A DNA stretch of 64,000 bases, taken from positions 1 to 64,000 of the forward strand of contig CAZFVY010000021.1 of assembly GCA_964522665.1 (NCBI GenBank). The letters run 5' to 3'. How positions within the stretch are numbered: the first letter of the stretch is position 1; each line of letters begins with the position of its first letter. Made by a program: the position numbers and the translations under genes. Under the pieces are notes generated by a model. It did no database searches. It was not told the origin of the DNA and saw nothing but the letters and a program-made list of their open reading frames with translations. Of the stretch, positions 37,229-46,400 are shown in pieces. Source of the stretch: CAZFVY01 sp964522665. Its GTDB lineage: Bacteria > Verrucomicrobiota > Verrucomicrobiia > Limisphaerales > CAZFVY01.

Positions 37229-38863
37229 TTAGGCGCTTAGTTCAACGTCGCCACAGAAATGAACCTCCAGGCCTAATTCTGCCAACAGCGCGGCCTTCAT
37301 CCGGCAGGCGCGGTGAGCGGCTTTCCGAGTCGGCGCATAGACCACCTGGATGTGATTTGATTTATGGCGGGCCATCATCTGATCTCGGGTCACTCCGTCG
37401 ATGACGGCGTGCATGATCGGCCATTGCGGCGTCGTCTCCCGCCACCGGCGTTCGGTCTCTTCCGCGGGTAGCGTGACGACTTTTGCCACGCCCAAATCGC
37501 AGTGGAGGCGGTCGTTCATGACGAAAACCCGGCTCCAGACGATGTGGCCGGGCTTCGAGATGCCCTTGACGGTGCCGCCACCAAGGCGGAAATACATCGG
37601 TGGCTGGCGCTCGCTGGAGGCGCCGCGGTACCCGCCAATGAAGTGCGCGGGCGGCGCCGCGCCGGAAATCAAGAAGACCCAGACATAGTCATCCACGCCT
37701 TCACCCTTGTAGCGCTGACCCCAGCGCAAGTCGTGTAACGTGTTTTCCGGCGGGTAACCCAACTCACGCCAAAGACGATTTGTAACGAGCCCATCCAGTC
37801 CGGCGCATTCATCGACCTCATTAAAGTGAGGCAGCGCTTCGCCGGCGTATAACTCAGCGCCGTCGTGGCCGCTCAATACCGGCGGCCGATCCACGTTGTT
37901 TAAAAGTCCTTCGACCAGATCGCTCGCCGGGGCCAGGTCTTTGAGTCCCTGTTGGTACTGGATGCCGATGGCCGCGCAGCCGAACTCGGCGGCGATCCGC
38001 ATGGCGGCGACGTACATTTTGCATTGCAGTAGAGTCTGCGATAGGGTCAGTTCCGTGGCTTCGTCGGCGCCATGGTGAAATTGCATTCCCTTCTTCTTGA
38101 GCCAGGCGAAGACGGCGTTCGCTTCCTGGTCGGTGACCTCACGCATCGCGGCAAATAGGGCCGATTGGCTGAGCCGTTCTTTGAAAACACCGGTCGGATG
38201 GAGCAATTCATCGGGGATGATGGCGTTGTACATGCCCATGCAACCCTCGTCGAAAACGCCGAGGATGGCTTTGTCCGCGCGGAGGCGGCGCGCGACGCCC
38301 CGGCCGATCGCTTCTTCGTCGGCGGGCAATTGGACGAGCGCGAAGTCTTGGACGTGAGTCTGATCGTGGCGAACGACCCCTTCGGTTAACCAGCGGCGGA
38401 GGCCATCTTTGAAGAAGCGATCGGTGAAATTCTCGCTCCAGAGAGAACTATACGCGACGCCCGCCTTCGTCAGCGAACCGTTGAGGTTCAACATCCCGAC
38501 CAAACCGGGCCACGTTCCACTCCAATTGGCAACCGTAAGAATCGGCCCGCGATGGGTGTAAAGGCCGGCCAGCACGTGGTGGCTGTATTGCCAAACCGAT
38601 TCCGCCACGATCAGGGGCGCCACTGGGTCGATGGAACGGAACACCTCGATACCGCGCGCCTGGGAATCGATGAAGCCGTGCTGCTTCACGGGGTCGAATG
38701 AATGCGCGCGAACCGTTTGCCAGCCGTTAGCCGAGAGGCGCTTTGCCAACGCCGCCTCCATCCGGGCTTGCGCGGGCCAGCATTTTTGGTTCGCGGAAAG
38801 GCGCAAGTCACCGTTGGCGACCAGATAAACGTGTTTCGGCGGGAGCGCGCTGCTCGGTTTCAT
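37229..38863 (-). CDS. L-fucose isomerase-like protein
   Basis: The preferred start is ATG at 38863 (MKPSSALPPKHVYLVANGDLRLSANQ), giving 544 aa; an upstream ATG at 38956 would add 31 basic, Trp/Pro-rich residues and is disfavoured. The C-terminal segment DQMMARHKSNHIQVVYA matches the catalytic His region of FucI, and the central GVFDEGCMGMYNAIIPDEL region corresponds to the isomerase middle domain. FucI converts L-fucose to L-fuculose with Mn2+. It is the first gene of the deoxysugar operon and should supply the kinase and aldolase downstream. Related proteins in this group might act on rhamnose, so the exact substrate is open. Confidence 0.75.
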   Translation of the reverse strand: MKPSSALPPKHVYLVANGDLRLSANQKCWPAQARMEAALAKRLSANGWQTVRAHSFDPVKQHGFIDSQARGIEVFRSIDPVAPLIVAESVWQYSHHVLAGLYTHRGPILTVANWSGTWPGLVGMLNLNGSLTKAGVAYSSLWSENFTDRFFKDGLRRWLTEGVVRHDQTHVQDFALVQLPADEEAIGRGVARRLRADKAILGVFDEGCMGMYNAIIPDELLHPTGVFKERLSQSALFAAMREVTDQEANAVFAWLKKKGMQFHHGADEATELTLSQTLLQCKMYVAAMRIAAEFGCAAIGIQYQQGLKDLAPASDLVEGLLNNVDRPPVLSGHDGAELYAGEALPHFNEVDECAGLDGLVTNRLWRELGYPPENTLHDLRWGQRYKGEGVDDYVWVFLISGAAPPAHFIGGYRGASSERQPPMYFRLGGGTVKGISKPGHIVWSRVFVMNDRLHCDLGVAKVVTLPAEETERRWRETTPQWPIMHAVIDGVTRDQMMARHKSNHIQVVYAPTRKAAHRACRMKAALLAELGLEVHFCGDVELSA

Positions 38864-39191
38864 AAAATGGATCGGGCGGTTGATTTCTTTTCGCCACCAT
38901 GCGGAAACGGGCACGCTTTCGGCCGGGCGTCTGGCGGGGCCGCGATCCGGTGGCAAAAAGGCTTTGATTTGCCGCGGCCGTGTGGCTCCGCCAGATGCCC
39001 GCGATCCTTCGCGTCCAGACTTAGCGCTATGGCGAACGGGGATTAGACTAGCGCGACGATTTCGAAAAAGCTATCCCTGGATTGTGCTTCCAAGACGGGA
39101 AGTGGAAACGTCTGGGTGGCAGGTGTGAATGGCGCTGGCACGAGGCCAGCCGGCGACACGCTGCCCTCGGATCGGATTGGATAATGAACGA
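38864..39191. other. Divergent intergenic region with an imperfect inverted repeat
   Basis: The gap between the isomerase and fabD genes (divergent) contains a large imperfect palindrome. GGGCGTCTGGCGGGGCC (38925-38941) matches GGCTCCGCCAGATGCCC (38984-39000) at 15 of 17 positions; the inner GGCAAA and TTTGCC add pairing. No coding frame is convincing. It may be a second kind of repeat element or a regulatory site shared by the two operons. Confidence 0.4.
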
Positions 39192-40118
39192 ATGAAGACA
39201 GCTTTGATGTTTGCGGGGCAGGGCGCCCAAATCCCGGGCATGGGGCGAGAGATGGCGGAGAAATACCCGTCCGCGGCCGCCTGGTTTGACCGGGCGAATC
39301 GCGCGCTTGGCTATGATCTCGCCTCGATTTGCTTTCACGGGCCCGAGAGCGAATTGACTCGGACGGAGAACGCTCAGCCGGGCATCTTCCTGGTGAGCTG
39401 GGTGGCGCTCCAACTCCTGCGCGAGCGGGTCCCAAGTTTGAACTTTTCGGCCGCGGCGGGCCTTTCATTAGGGGAGTTCACGGCTTTGGCGGCCGCGGGA
39501 GTCATGACGTTCGAGGACGGCCTGCGCGTCGTCCGCCAGCGGGGTCGCTTCATGCAAGAGGCTTGCGACCTTACGCGGGGCGGCATGGCGGCGATCATCG
39601 GCCTGGACGAAGTCCTGACCCGCGAGGTTTGTCGGGAGGCGGACGTCGAGTTGGCGAATTTGAATTGCCCGGGCCAACTAGTAATTTCCGGCGAGGCCGA
39701 AAAACTCACTCGCGCTTGCGAACTGGCGACCGCCAGGGGCGCTCGGCGCGCTTTGCCGTTGCCGGTGGCGGGCGCTTATCACTCCCGGCTGATGGCTGCG
39801 GCGCAACCGAAATTGGCGGCCGCCCTGAACGACGTGGCTCTGCGGTCGGGCGACGTGGAGGTCATCGCGAACGTCACCGCGATGCCCTATGGATCGATCG
39901 ACGAGGTCAAACCACGGCTCATCGAGCAGGTCGTCGCGCCCGTTCGTTGGGAAGCCTCGATGCGCTACCTGATTGCCCAAGGTTTTACCCGCTTCATCGA
40001 GTTGGGACCGGGCACGGCTCTGACTGGCTTCATGAGGCGGATCGACAAATCGATCGAGGTCCTCAATGTCGGCGACCTGGCGAGCCTGGATGCCACCATC
40101 CAGAAGTTGGGCGCCTGA
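39192..40118 (+). CDS. fabD: Malonyl-CoA:ACP transacylase
   Basis: FabD loads malonate from CoA onto acyl carrier protein for fatty acid synthesis in the cytosol. The preferred ATG at 39192 gives 308 aa, beginning MKTALMFAGQGAQIPGMGREMAE; an upstream frame (39129) adds 21 unrelated residues. The catalytic Ser lies in GLSLGEF, the oxyanion Gln in FAGQGAQ, and the His in GAYHSRLM. The final segment FIELGPGTALTGFMRR is typical. It is followed by fabG, acpP and fabF in the same direction, a standard fab cluster. fabH and plsX, often upstream, are not here. Confidence 0.95.
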   Translation: MKTALMFAGQGAQIPGMGREMAEKYPSAAAWFDRANRALGYDLASICFHGPESELTRTENAQPGIFLVSWVALQLLRERVPSLNFSAAAGLSLGEFTALAAAGVMTFEDGLRVVRQRGRFMQEACDLTRGGMAAIIGLDEVLTREVCREADVELANLNCPGQLVISGEAEKLTRACELATARGARRALPLPVAGAYHSRLMAAAQPKLAAALNDVALRSGDVEVIANVTAMPYGSIDEVKPRLIEQVVAPVRWEASMRYLIAQGFTRFIELGPGTALTGFMRRIDKSIEVLNVGDLASLDATIQKLGA

Positions 40119-40250
40119 TGGGCTGCGACGGCAGTTTGTCCAAGTCTCAACCGCCGGCGCTCGAAGCGCAAACGGCGTCCGGGCGGGAGGATAGCGTTAG
40201 TTTTCATTGATTGACAATCAGCCCGGGACAACTGACAACTGGCCGGCCAA

Positions 40251-40994
40251 ATGAGCACGTTAAGTGGACAAGTCGCAGTGGTTACGGGCGCCGGGCGGGG
40301 CATCGGGCGAGCGATCGCTTTGAAGTTCGCCGCCGCCGGAGCCGCCGTCGTGTGCCTATCCCGGACGCAGGAAAACGCGGCGAAGGTGGCGGTAGAAGTT
40401 GGCGCACTAGGGCAGAAATCGTGGGCGCATGCGGTGGATGTCGCCAATGTTTCGGAAGTGACCGGAGTGGCGCAGGCGATCTTGGCCGAGGCCGGACGGG
40501 TGGATATCCTGGTGAATAACGCTGGGATCACCCGCGATGGTCTCCTGGTGCGGATGAGTGACGCTGACTGGGACCTGGCGCTGGATACCAATCTGAAAGG
40601 TGCGTTTCTCCTGACTAAAGCCTTCGCAAAGGGCATGATGAAGCAGCGCTCGGGCCGGATCATCAATATTTCCTCGGTCATTGGGTTGATTGGCAATCCC
40701 GGCCAGTGCAACTACGCGGCGAGCAAGGCGGGCTTGATCGGTTTTACCAAATCGGTCGCTCGCGAATTGGCGTCGCGCGGCATCACGGCGAACGCCGTGG
40801 CGCCGGGATTCATCGAAACCGACATGACCGCCGGGCTGAGCGAAGAAACGCGGGCCGATCTATTGAAGGAAATCCCGCTCAACTGTCTCGGGCGCGCGGA
40901 TGACGTAGCCGAAGCCGCGCTCTTCCTTGCGGGAGCGGGAGCGCGCTATATCACTGGCCAGGTATTGACCGTTGACGGCGGCATGGTGATGTGA
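40251..40994 (+). CDS. fabG: 3-oxoacyl-ACP reductase
   Basis: FabG reduces the beta-ketoacyl-ACP with NADPH. The 247-aa SDR has TGAGRGIGRA for cofactor binding, NNAG, the catalytic Ser in NISSVIGL, Tyr and Lys in YAASKAG, and the C-terminal VDGGMVM. It is tetrameric in relatives. The gap to fabD is 132 bp and contains the small palindrome TGATTGACAATCA (40208-40220), whose role is unknown. The start has no strong RBS. The 211-bp gap to acpP carries a separate promoter. Confidence 0.95.
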   Translation: MSTLSGQVAVVTGAGRGIGRAIALKFAAAGAAVVCLSRTQENAAKVAVEVGALGQKSWAHAVDVANVSEVTGVAQAILAEAGRVDILVNNAGITRDGLLVRMSDADWDLALDTNLKGAFLLTKAFAKGMMKQRSGRIINISSVIGLIGNPGQCNYAASKAGLIGFTKSVARELASRGITANAVAPGFIETDMTAGLSEETRADLLKEIPLNCLGRADDVAEAALFLAGAGARYITGQVLTVDGGMVM

Positions 40995-41150
40995 GAAAAG
41001 CCACCCAACAGGAGAAATCGCCTCGCCGGGCGCGCTCGACCCAGGCTCGGACAGGTTCCGAACTTCGACCGGCGGGAGGAGACTATTTTTGGCCGCGCTG
41101 GCTGGAATCGGCCGCGCGCGCAGGAGTGCGGGAATTTAACGATTCAGGGC

Positions 41151-41179
41151 TTGACGCTCGCGGGCGCCTCGCTTAGACA
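41151..41179 (+). promoter_or_regulatory. Sigma70-like promoter of acpP
   Basis: TTGACG (41151-41156), 17 nt, TAGACA (41174-41179). Initiation near 41186 gives a leader of about 20 nt before the acpP ATG, with GGAG seven nucleotides upstream of it. The strength is in keeping with the high cellular level of acyl carrier protein. Confidence 0.55.
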
Positions 41180-41205
41180 CACATCAAAACGAAACGGAGA
41201 AACCC

Positions 41206-41454
41206 ATGGCTGCTGAGAAATCAATCGAACAGAGAGTCAAAGAGATCATCGTCGAGCAACTCGGCGTGAACGCGGACCAAGTCACGCCCGATGCCAAGTT
41301 TATTGAGGATTTGGGCGCTGATTCCCTCGACACGGTGGAATTGGTGATGGCGTTGGAAGAAGAGTTTGGCCAAGACATCCCGGATGAAGAGGCGGAGAAG
41401 CTGCAGAGCGTTGGGGATGTCATCAAGTACGTCGAAGACTCCCAGCAGAAGTAA
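41206..41454 (+). CDS. acpP: Acyl carrier protein
   Basis: The 82-aa acidic helical protein carries the phosphopantetheine attachment Ser40 in DLGADSLDTVE, with the usual helix II LVMALEEEFGQDIPDEEAE and helix III VGDVIKYV. It carries growing acyl chains as thioesters and serves FabD, FabG and FabF encoded around it. The ATG is preceded by CGGAGAAACCC, a good RBS. A hairpin with a short pyrimidine tail follows, so the gene may be partly uncoupled from fabF. Confidence 0.97.
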   Translation: MAAEKSIEQRVKEIIVEQLGVNADQVTPDAKFIEDLGADSLDTVELVMALEEEFGQDIPDEEAEKLQSVGDVIKYVEDSQQK

Positions 41455-41472
41455 AAGCAACCCAATTTGAAT

Positions 41473-41514
41473 GGGGCAGCGTCGGCTGAAACCAGCGCGC
41501 GCTGCCCCGTTTCT
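41473..41514 (+). terminator. Hairpin between acpP and fabF
   Basis: GGGGCAGCG (41473-41481) pairs perfectly with CGCTGCCCC (41500-41508) and is followed by GTTTCTTC. The T-run is interrupted, so termination is probably partial. The hairpin ends 8 nt before the fabF ATG (41517) and occupies the place where its ribosome-binding site should be. Confidence 0.55.
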
Positions 41515-41516
41515 TC

Positions 41517-42776
41517 ATGTCCCATCATACCTCACAACGGCGGGTCGTCATCACCGGCTTGGGCGTCGTTTCTTCCTTGGGCCACCAGATTGAACCGTTT
41601 TGGCAAAACCTCCTCGCGGGTCGCTGCGGCATCGACAAGATTACTCTGTTTGACGCCTCGGCGTACGATTGCAAGATCGCGGCGGAGGTGCGGGGGTTTG
41701 ATCCGACGCCCGCGTTTCCCTCGCCCAAAGAGGTGCGGCGGACGGATCGTTTTACGCAGTTCGGCGTCGTGGCCGGCCTGGGCGCTTTGCGCGACTCGGG
41801 CCTCGATTTGGAGCGAGTTGACCGCGATGAGGTGGGCGTTTTTATCGGTTCCGGCATCGGCGGGCTGAAGACCACCGAAGATCAGCACACGGTCTTGATG
41901 GAGCGGGGACCGGGCCGGCTTTCTCCATTTATGATCCCGATGCTCATTCTGAACATGGCGTCCGGGATTTTCTCGATCATCCACCGCTTGCGCGGTCCCA
42001 ATGTTGCGACCTGTTCCGCGTGCGCGACCTCGACCCACGCCATCGGGGAGGCCTGGCGCACGATCAAAATGGGTGACGCTCAAGTCATGTTCGCGGGTGG
42101 CAGCGAAGCGACGATCGTTCCGCTCGGCATTGGCGGCTTTTGCGCGATGAGGGCGATGAGCACGCGCAACGACGAACCGCAACGCTCCTCGCGCCCGTTT
42201 GACGCCCAACGCGACGGCTTTGTGATGGGGGAAGGCGCCGGGGTAGTAGTGTTGGAAGAACTGCAGCACGCCCGGTCGCGCGGCGCGCGGATCTACTGCG
42301 AACTGATGGGCTACGGGAATACGGCGGACGCGAATCACATGACCGCGCCGGGACCGGAAGGCGAAGGGGCGGCCCGTTGCATGAGAATGGCGCTTCGGTC
42401 CGCGGGGATGAATCCAACTGAAATTTCGTACGTCAACGCGCACGGCACCTCGACGCCCCAGGGCGACCTTTGTGAGACGTTGGCCATCAAGACGGTATTT
42501 GGCGACCATGCCCGCAAGATGGCGATCAGCTCGACGAAAGGCGCGACCGGCCACATGTTGGGAGCCGCCGGCGCGGTCGAGATGGCGATCTGCGCCAAGG
42601 CAATTGAAACCGGGATGGTTCCGCCGACGATCAACTACGAGAATCCCGACCCGGCTTGCGATTTGGATTACGTTCCGAACACCGCGCGCAAATGGCCCGT
42701 GGAGGCGATCGTCAATAATTCCTTCGGCTTCGGCGGACACAACGCCACCTTGGTGGCCCGAAAGCTGCGAGATTAA
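41517..42776 (+). CDS. fabF: 3-oxoacyl-ACP synthase II
   Basis: FabF elongates acyl-ACP by decarboxylative condensation with malonyl-ACP. The 419-aa thiolase-fold protein has the nucleophile Cys in TCSACATSTHAIG and two catalytic His in NAHGTSTPQGD and KGATGHMLGAAG. It ends NSFGFGGHNATLVARK. Start ATG at 41517 (MSHHTSQRRVVITGLGVVS) has no Shine-Dalgarno because a hairpin lies directly upstream; no alternative start fits the family better. It follows acpP by 62 bp. The gene ends in a short GGAGCC/GGCTCC stem with no T-run. Confidence 0.96.
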   Translation: MSHHTSQRRVVITGLGVVSSLGHQIEPFWQNLLAGRCGIDKITLFDASAYDCKIAAEVRGFDPTPAFPSPKEVRRTDRFTQFGVVAGLGALRDSGLDLERVDRDEVGVFIGSGIGGLKTTEDQHTVLMERGPGRLSPFMIPMLILNMASGIFSIIHRLRGPNVATCSACATSTHAIGEAWRTIKMGDAQVMFAGGSEATIVPLGIGGFCAMRAMSTRNDEPQRSSRPFDAQRDGFVMGEGAGVVVLEELQHARSRGARIYCELMGYGNTADANHMTAPGPEGEGAARCMRMALRSAGMNPTEISYVNAHGTSTPQGDLCETLAIKTVFGDHARKMAISSTKGATGHMLGAAGAVEMAICAKAIETGMVPPTINYENPDPACDLDYVPNTARKWPVEAIVNNSFGFGGHNATLVARKLRD

Positions 42777-42900
42777 CGGGAGCCGGAGACTCCGCTGGCT
42801 CCGATGAATATCCGAGGGATCTCGACGGTGTTTCATTTTCGAGGGCTGATTTGGCGCCTGAGCCGCGGCCGCGAATTCGTCGGTCGCAACTTTGCCGAAA

Positions 42901-43395
42901 TCATCGATCCGAAGGGGTAGCCGCAAGCTTGGCCAATCGATCTCGGTCTGACTGGAGCGGCCAGGTCTCGAGTTCGATGATGTGAGTCATGCCTGGATCC
43001 GCTTCGGTGCGCCGGAATCCGACGGCGCGATAGAATCGGTCGGCGGCGTCCGTGTCGCAACGCAGGCCGACCCGGAGGTAGCGCGGCTTCGCGAACGTGA
43101 GTAAATGCTCGATCAATCGCCTGCCCAAGCCTCTCTTCCTGTCTTCGCGGCGCACATACACCCGGCGCAACCGACCGTCGCCCTCCGATCCACGGTTGAT
43201 GCCACCAATGGCTACCAGGCGTGCCGATTCGAAAACCGCGAAAAACGCTTCACCATCCTTCGAAAATGAATTCGCTCCCGACAGCCATTCTTCCGCGGCT
43301 CGCCGGACAAAACGAAAACCCTCAAGCTCGCTTTCCACGAGCGAGCCTTCAATCGCTGCCCCCGGCCATTCACGAATCTGGACGATTGAGTGCAT
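42901..43395 (-). CDS. GNAT-family N-acetyltransferase
   Basis: The ATG at 43395 (MHSIVQIREWPGAA) gives 164 aa; 45 further upstream codons are open but read as Arg/Pro-rich filler. The core has AFFAVFESARLVAIGGI (strands 3-4), RLRRVYVRREDRKRGLGRRLIEHLL (the Q/R-x-x-G-x-G/A acetyl-CoA pyrophosphate loop) and LRCDTDAADRFYRAVGFRRTE (helix and strand of the C-terminal half). The substrate amine cannot be predicted. The gene lies on the minus strand 97 bp behind the large secreted protein gene and converges with fabF. Confidence 0.8.
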   Translation of the reverse strand: MHSIVQIREWPGAAIEGSLVESELEGFRFVRRAAEEWLSGANSFSKDGEAFFAVFESARLVAIGGINRGSEGDGRLRRVYVRREDRKRGLGRRLIEHLLTFAKPRYLRVGLRCDTDAADRFYRAVGFRRTEADPGMTHIIELETWPLQSDRDRLAKLAATPSDR

Positions 43396-43492
43396 CGCCG
43401 AAATTGGGCAACGGTATCCTACCGGCGAGATGGGGGATGCGTCCGACCGCCAACGCGGTTCCCTCGGTTTAAGTGGACGAAAATACCCGCTC

Positions 43493-46400
43493 TCATCTTT
43501 CGCCGTGGAGTCGGTAAAACCGGTAGCCAAATTGTCCGGCGCTTGGATCCGCCAATAGGGTCGTTCCGGTCACGTTGGTGAGGACGGCCAGCGTATCCCA
43601 GTTGAGAAAATCGGTGGAGGCGTCGATCTCCACGATTTGGTCAGGCGTACCCGTCAGGCCTAAAAGCGTACGCCCATCGGGAGCAACCAACGCTGAAAGC
43701 GAGGTTGCTAAAGGGATCGAGCTAGTGGTTAATTCGGACCCGCCGGAGGTCGGGCGGATGCCCGCTAAATTGAAGAGATAGATCGTCGCGCTGTTGCTCG
43801 CGCCGACCCGGTAACAGCCTGGTGATACCAGGCCGGGAACGTCGCAATTGGGTGGTGGCAGCGACAGGATCACCGTGGCGATGCGGGGCAAGACAGCGGT
43901 GCGAATTGGCTTCACGACCACGGACGCCAGGGTCGAACCCGGTGGAATCGTGACCGTTCCCGGCAAGTGTTCGTACCCAACGCCATTCACGGTGGTTCCC
44001 CCAAGCGCGTACGCGACCGTCAGCGGCAAGGAGGTGTCGCCCGAGCGCGAAATGAGGAACGCGCCCGAATTCGTACCTGAGACAGGGATTGACTGAACCG
44101 CGGCGCTGACACTGACCGTCGGGAGGATAGCGGCGCGGACGGAAATGTTCACGGGCGCTGAACCGCCTCGCACCCCGAGTGCGTCCGTTGACTCCGCGGT
44201 CAGCGTATAGTTGCCCGCGAGGACATTACTCCAAATGAGCGTGTACGGCGCGGTGAGTTTGGTTCCCAGGAGTTGCTCGCCGGAGTAGAAGTCAGCCCGG
44301 ATGATGCTATGGCCACTGGTGGCGTTCGCGGTGATCAGAATATTGGCATGTTCGGGAAAGATCGCGCCATTAGTCGGGTTGGTGATGGTGACCTGTGGCA
44401 CGAGCGGGCCGATCGCGATCACGGAGATGGTAATCGCGCTGGAGAATACTGTGCCGCCCGGGGTTACGGCCGAGACCCTGAGTTCATGTTCGCCCGCGGG
44501 CGGGTTGGTCAGTTCCCAGGAATATGGGACGCTCGTGCGCGCCCCGATGATTTGCCCGTCCAGGTAAAATCGGACGCTCGCAATCGTGGCGGCCGGATCG
44601 CAGATCGCGGTCGTGATCTGAACCGTCTCGTGTGGCGAAAAGACCGACAGATTGCTGGGAGAAGTGACCGTCACCGTGGGTGATCTGGCGGCGCCGGTGC
44701 AAAGGTTGGGGAGATTCACCAGCGTCGGTAGCTGCACAATGGAATTGGAAGCCAGTTGTTGCGGCGTGCAGTAGAGTCCCAAATAGCCATCGGAGTCGGA
44801 ACCCCACGCGTAGAGATTGCAATCGCTCCCGATCGCCAATTGCCGGCCCCCCGCCGCAGCGAAGGCGGTCCAATTGGTCACGCCATCGGGGAAGGGCACG
44901 GAAACAGGCAGCATCGGAACGATGCCGAGCGGCCAGCGATAGAGTTCTCCGTCCGTGCTGAGCGCCCAGCCCAGCCCTTGGGCGGCGTCAACCGACCGCC
45001 ACCCGGAGACACCTTCGGGAAGCGGGACGTGAATCGGGTGATTGATATCAGAATTCCAACTGTAGATCAGGCCGGTGTTGGCCAAGGCGACGACGTTGCT
45101 CGTCTCCGACGCGACCGCCAACCAGGCGGTGACTCCGTCCGGTGGCGCCACGCGCTCTGGGATGGCGCGAATCTGGCCGTTCGTGGCGAGTCCCCACGAG
45201 TAGAGCTGATCGTCCGCGCCGATCGCCATGCGACTGTATTCACTCGCTGCCGTGATCGCCTTCCAACCGGTCAGTCCGCCAGGTGTAACGACGGGCGTTG
45301 GTGAAGCGTGAACGATCTGATCGCCGGTTCCTAAAGTCGGACCATTGTGACCCCAACCGAATAAACGACCGTCCGAGGCAATGGCGTAAGTCCCATAGTG
45401 CCCGGTCACTACTGAAATCCAGCCAGTGACTCCGTTAGGAAGCGGGTTTATCAGCGCAGGAGTTGGCGGTCGGGAAGAGTTACCGGTCGGGGTTCCCAGC
45501 AACCCGCCGTCATTCCCGCCCCAACCCCAAAGTCGGCCTCGGCCATCGATTCCAAATGTCTGAGGTTCTCCCGTTAGCCCGTTCCAAGCCGTACTGCTTA
45601 CAGTCGTCCAAGTGTCGCCGGCCGGAATCAGGATCGGGGTTGGGTAGGCACGATCGACCTTATCGCCGGTACCCAATTCGCCGGACTGGTTCGATCCCCA
45701 GGCGTACAATTGACCCTTTCCGTCGATCACAAACATCCCAAGCGCGGTCGGCTCGACCCCGAGCGCTGGCCATGTCGCCGACGGGGGAGGAAGATTCGTG
45801 GAGGCCGAAATGTTAACCGTAGCGGAATTGGTTGATCCCACCAGGTAACAGGTAGGCGGCAGCGGTACGATGTCTTGCGGGCACACGGCGGGTAACAACG
45901 TTACGGTCACGGTGGCGGGTCCAGTGTTCGGCCCGGCAGCGTGTGGCGCGACCGTCAGCGTCGCGGTGACCATGCCCCGCGGCATCGTAATCGTGACCGG
46001 CAGGGCCGTGTAATCGACGCCGTTCACGGCGGAGCCACCGACACTGAATCGGATACTCAATTCCGCATTGGTGTCGCCGTGCCGGTAGATCGTAAAAACG
46101 CCAGTGTCGGTAGCGACCCCGCCGGTTGGGGGCCGGGAAGCGCTCGGATCCGTGGCGACAATGTCAAGCGTCGGGCGTCCTGGAGCGGCAGGCGGAAAAA
46201 GAATCGTGACCGTCGCGGAATTGGTGGGGCCTAACCGGTAGCACCCTGGCCCCGGTGGGAGGACGTTTAACTCGCAAGTTGACGGCAACAATGTCAGCGA
46301 AACCGTTCGCGAATCGCCGTTTCCCGCGCCCGGCAGCGGTTGCACCGTGATCGTCTTGGACAAGACCCCCTTGCCGATCGACAGCGATCCCGAGACAGCA

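Noticed and set aside
40991..41176. 61-aa frame overlapping the fabG stop
   Set aside because: Although the overlap resembles coupling, the sequence is not that of RpmF or another fab-linked protein, and the acpP promoter lies inside it.
41041..42776. Reading the fab cluster as part of a polyketide or secondary-metabolite locus
   Set aside because: Only single-domain, primary-metabolism enzymes in the standard order are present.
41532..42926. 464-aa minus-strand frame opposite fabF
   Set aside because: FabF is certain on the plus strand; the antisense frame is an artefact of high GC.
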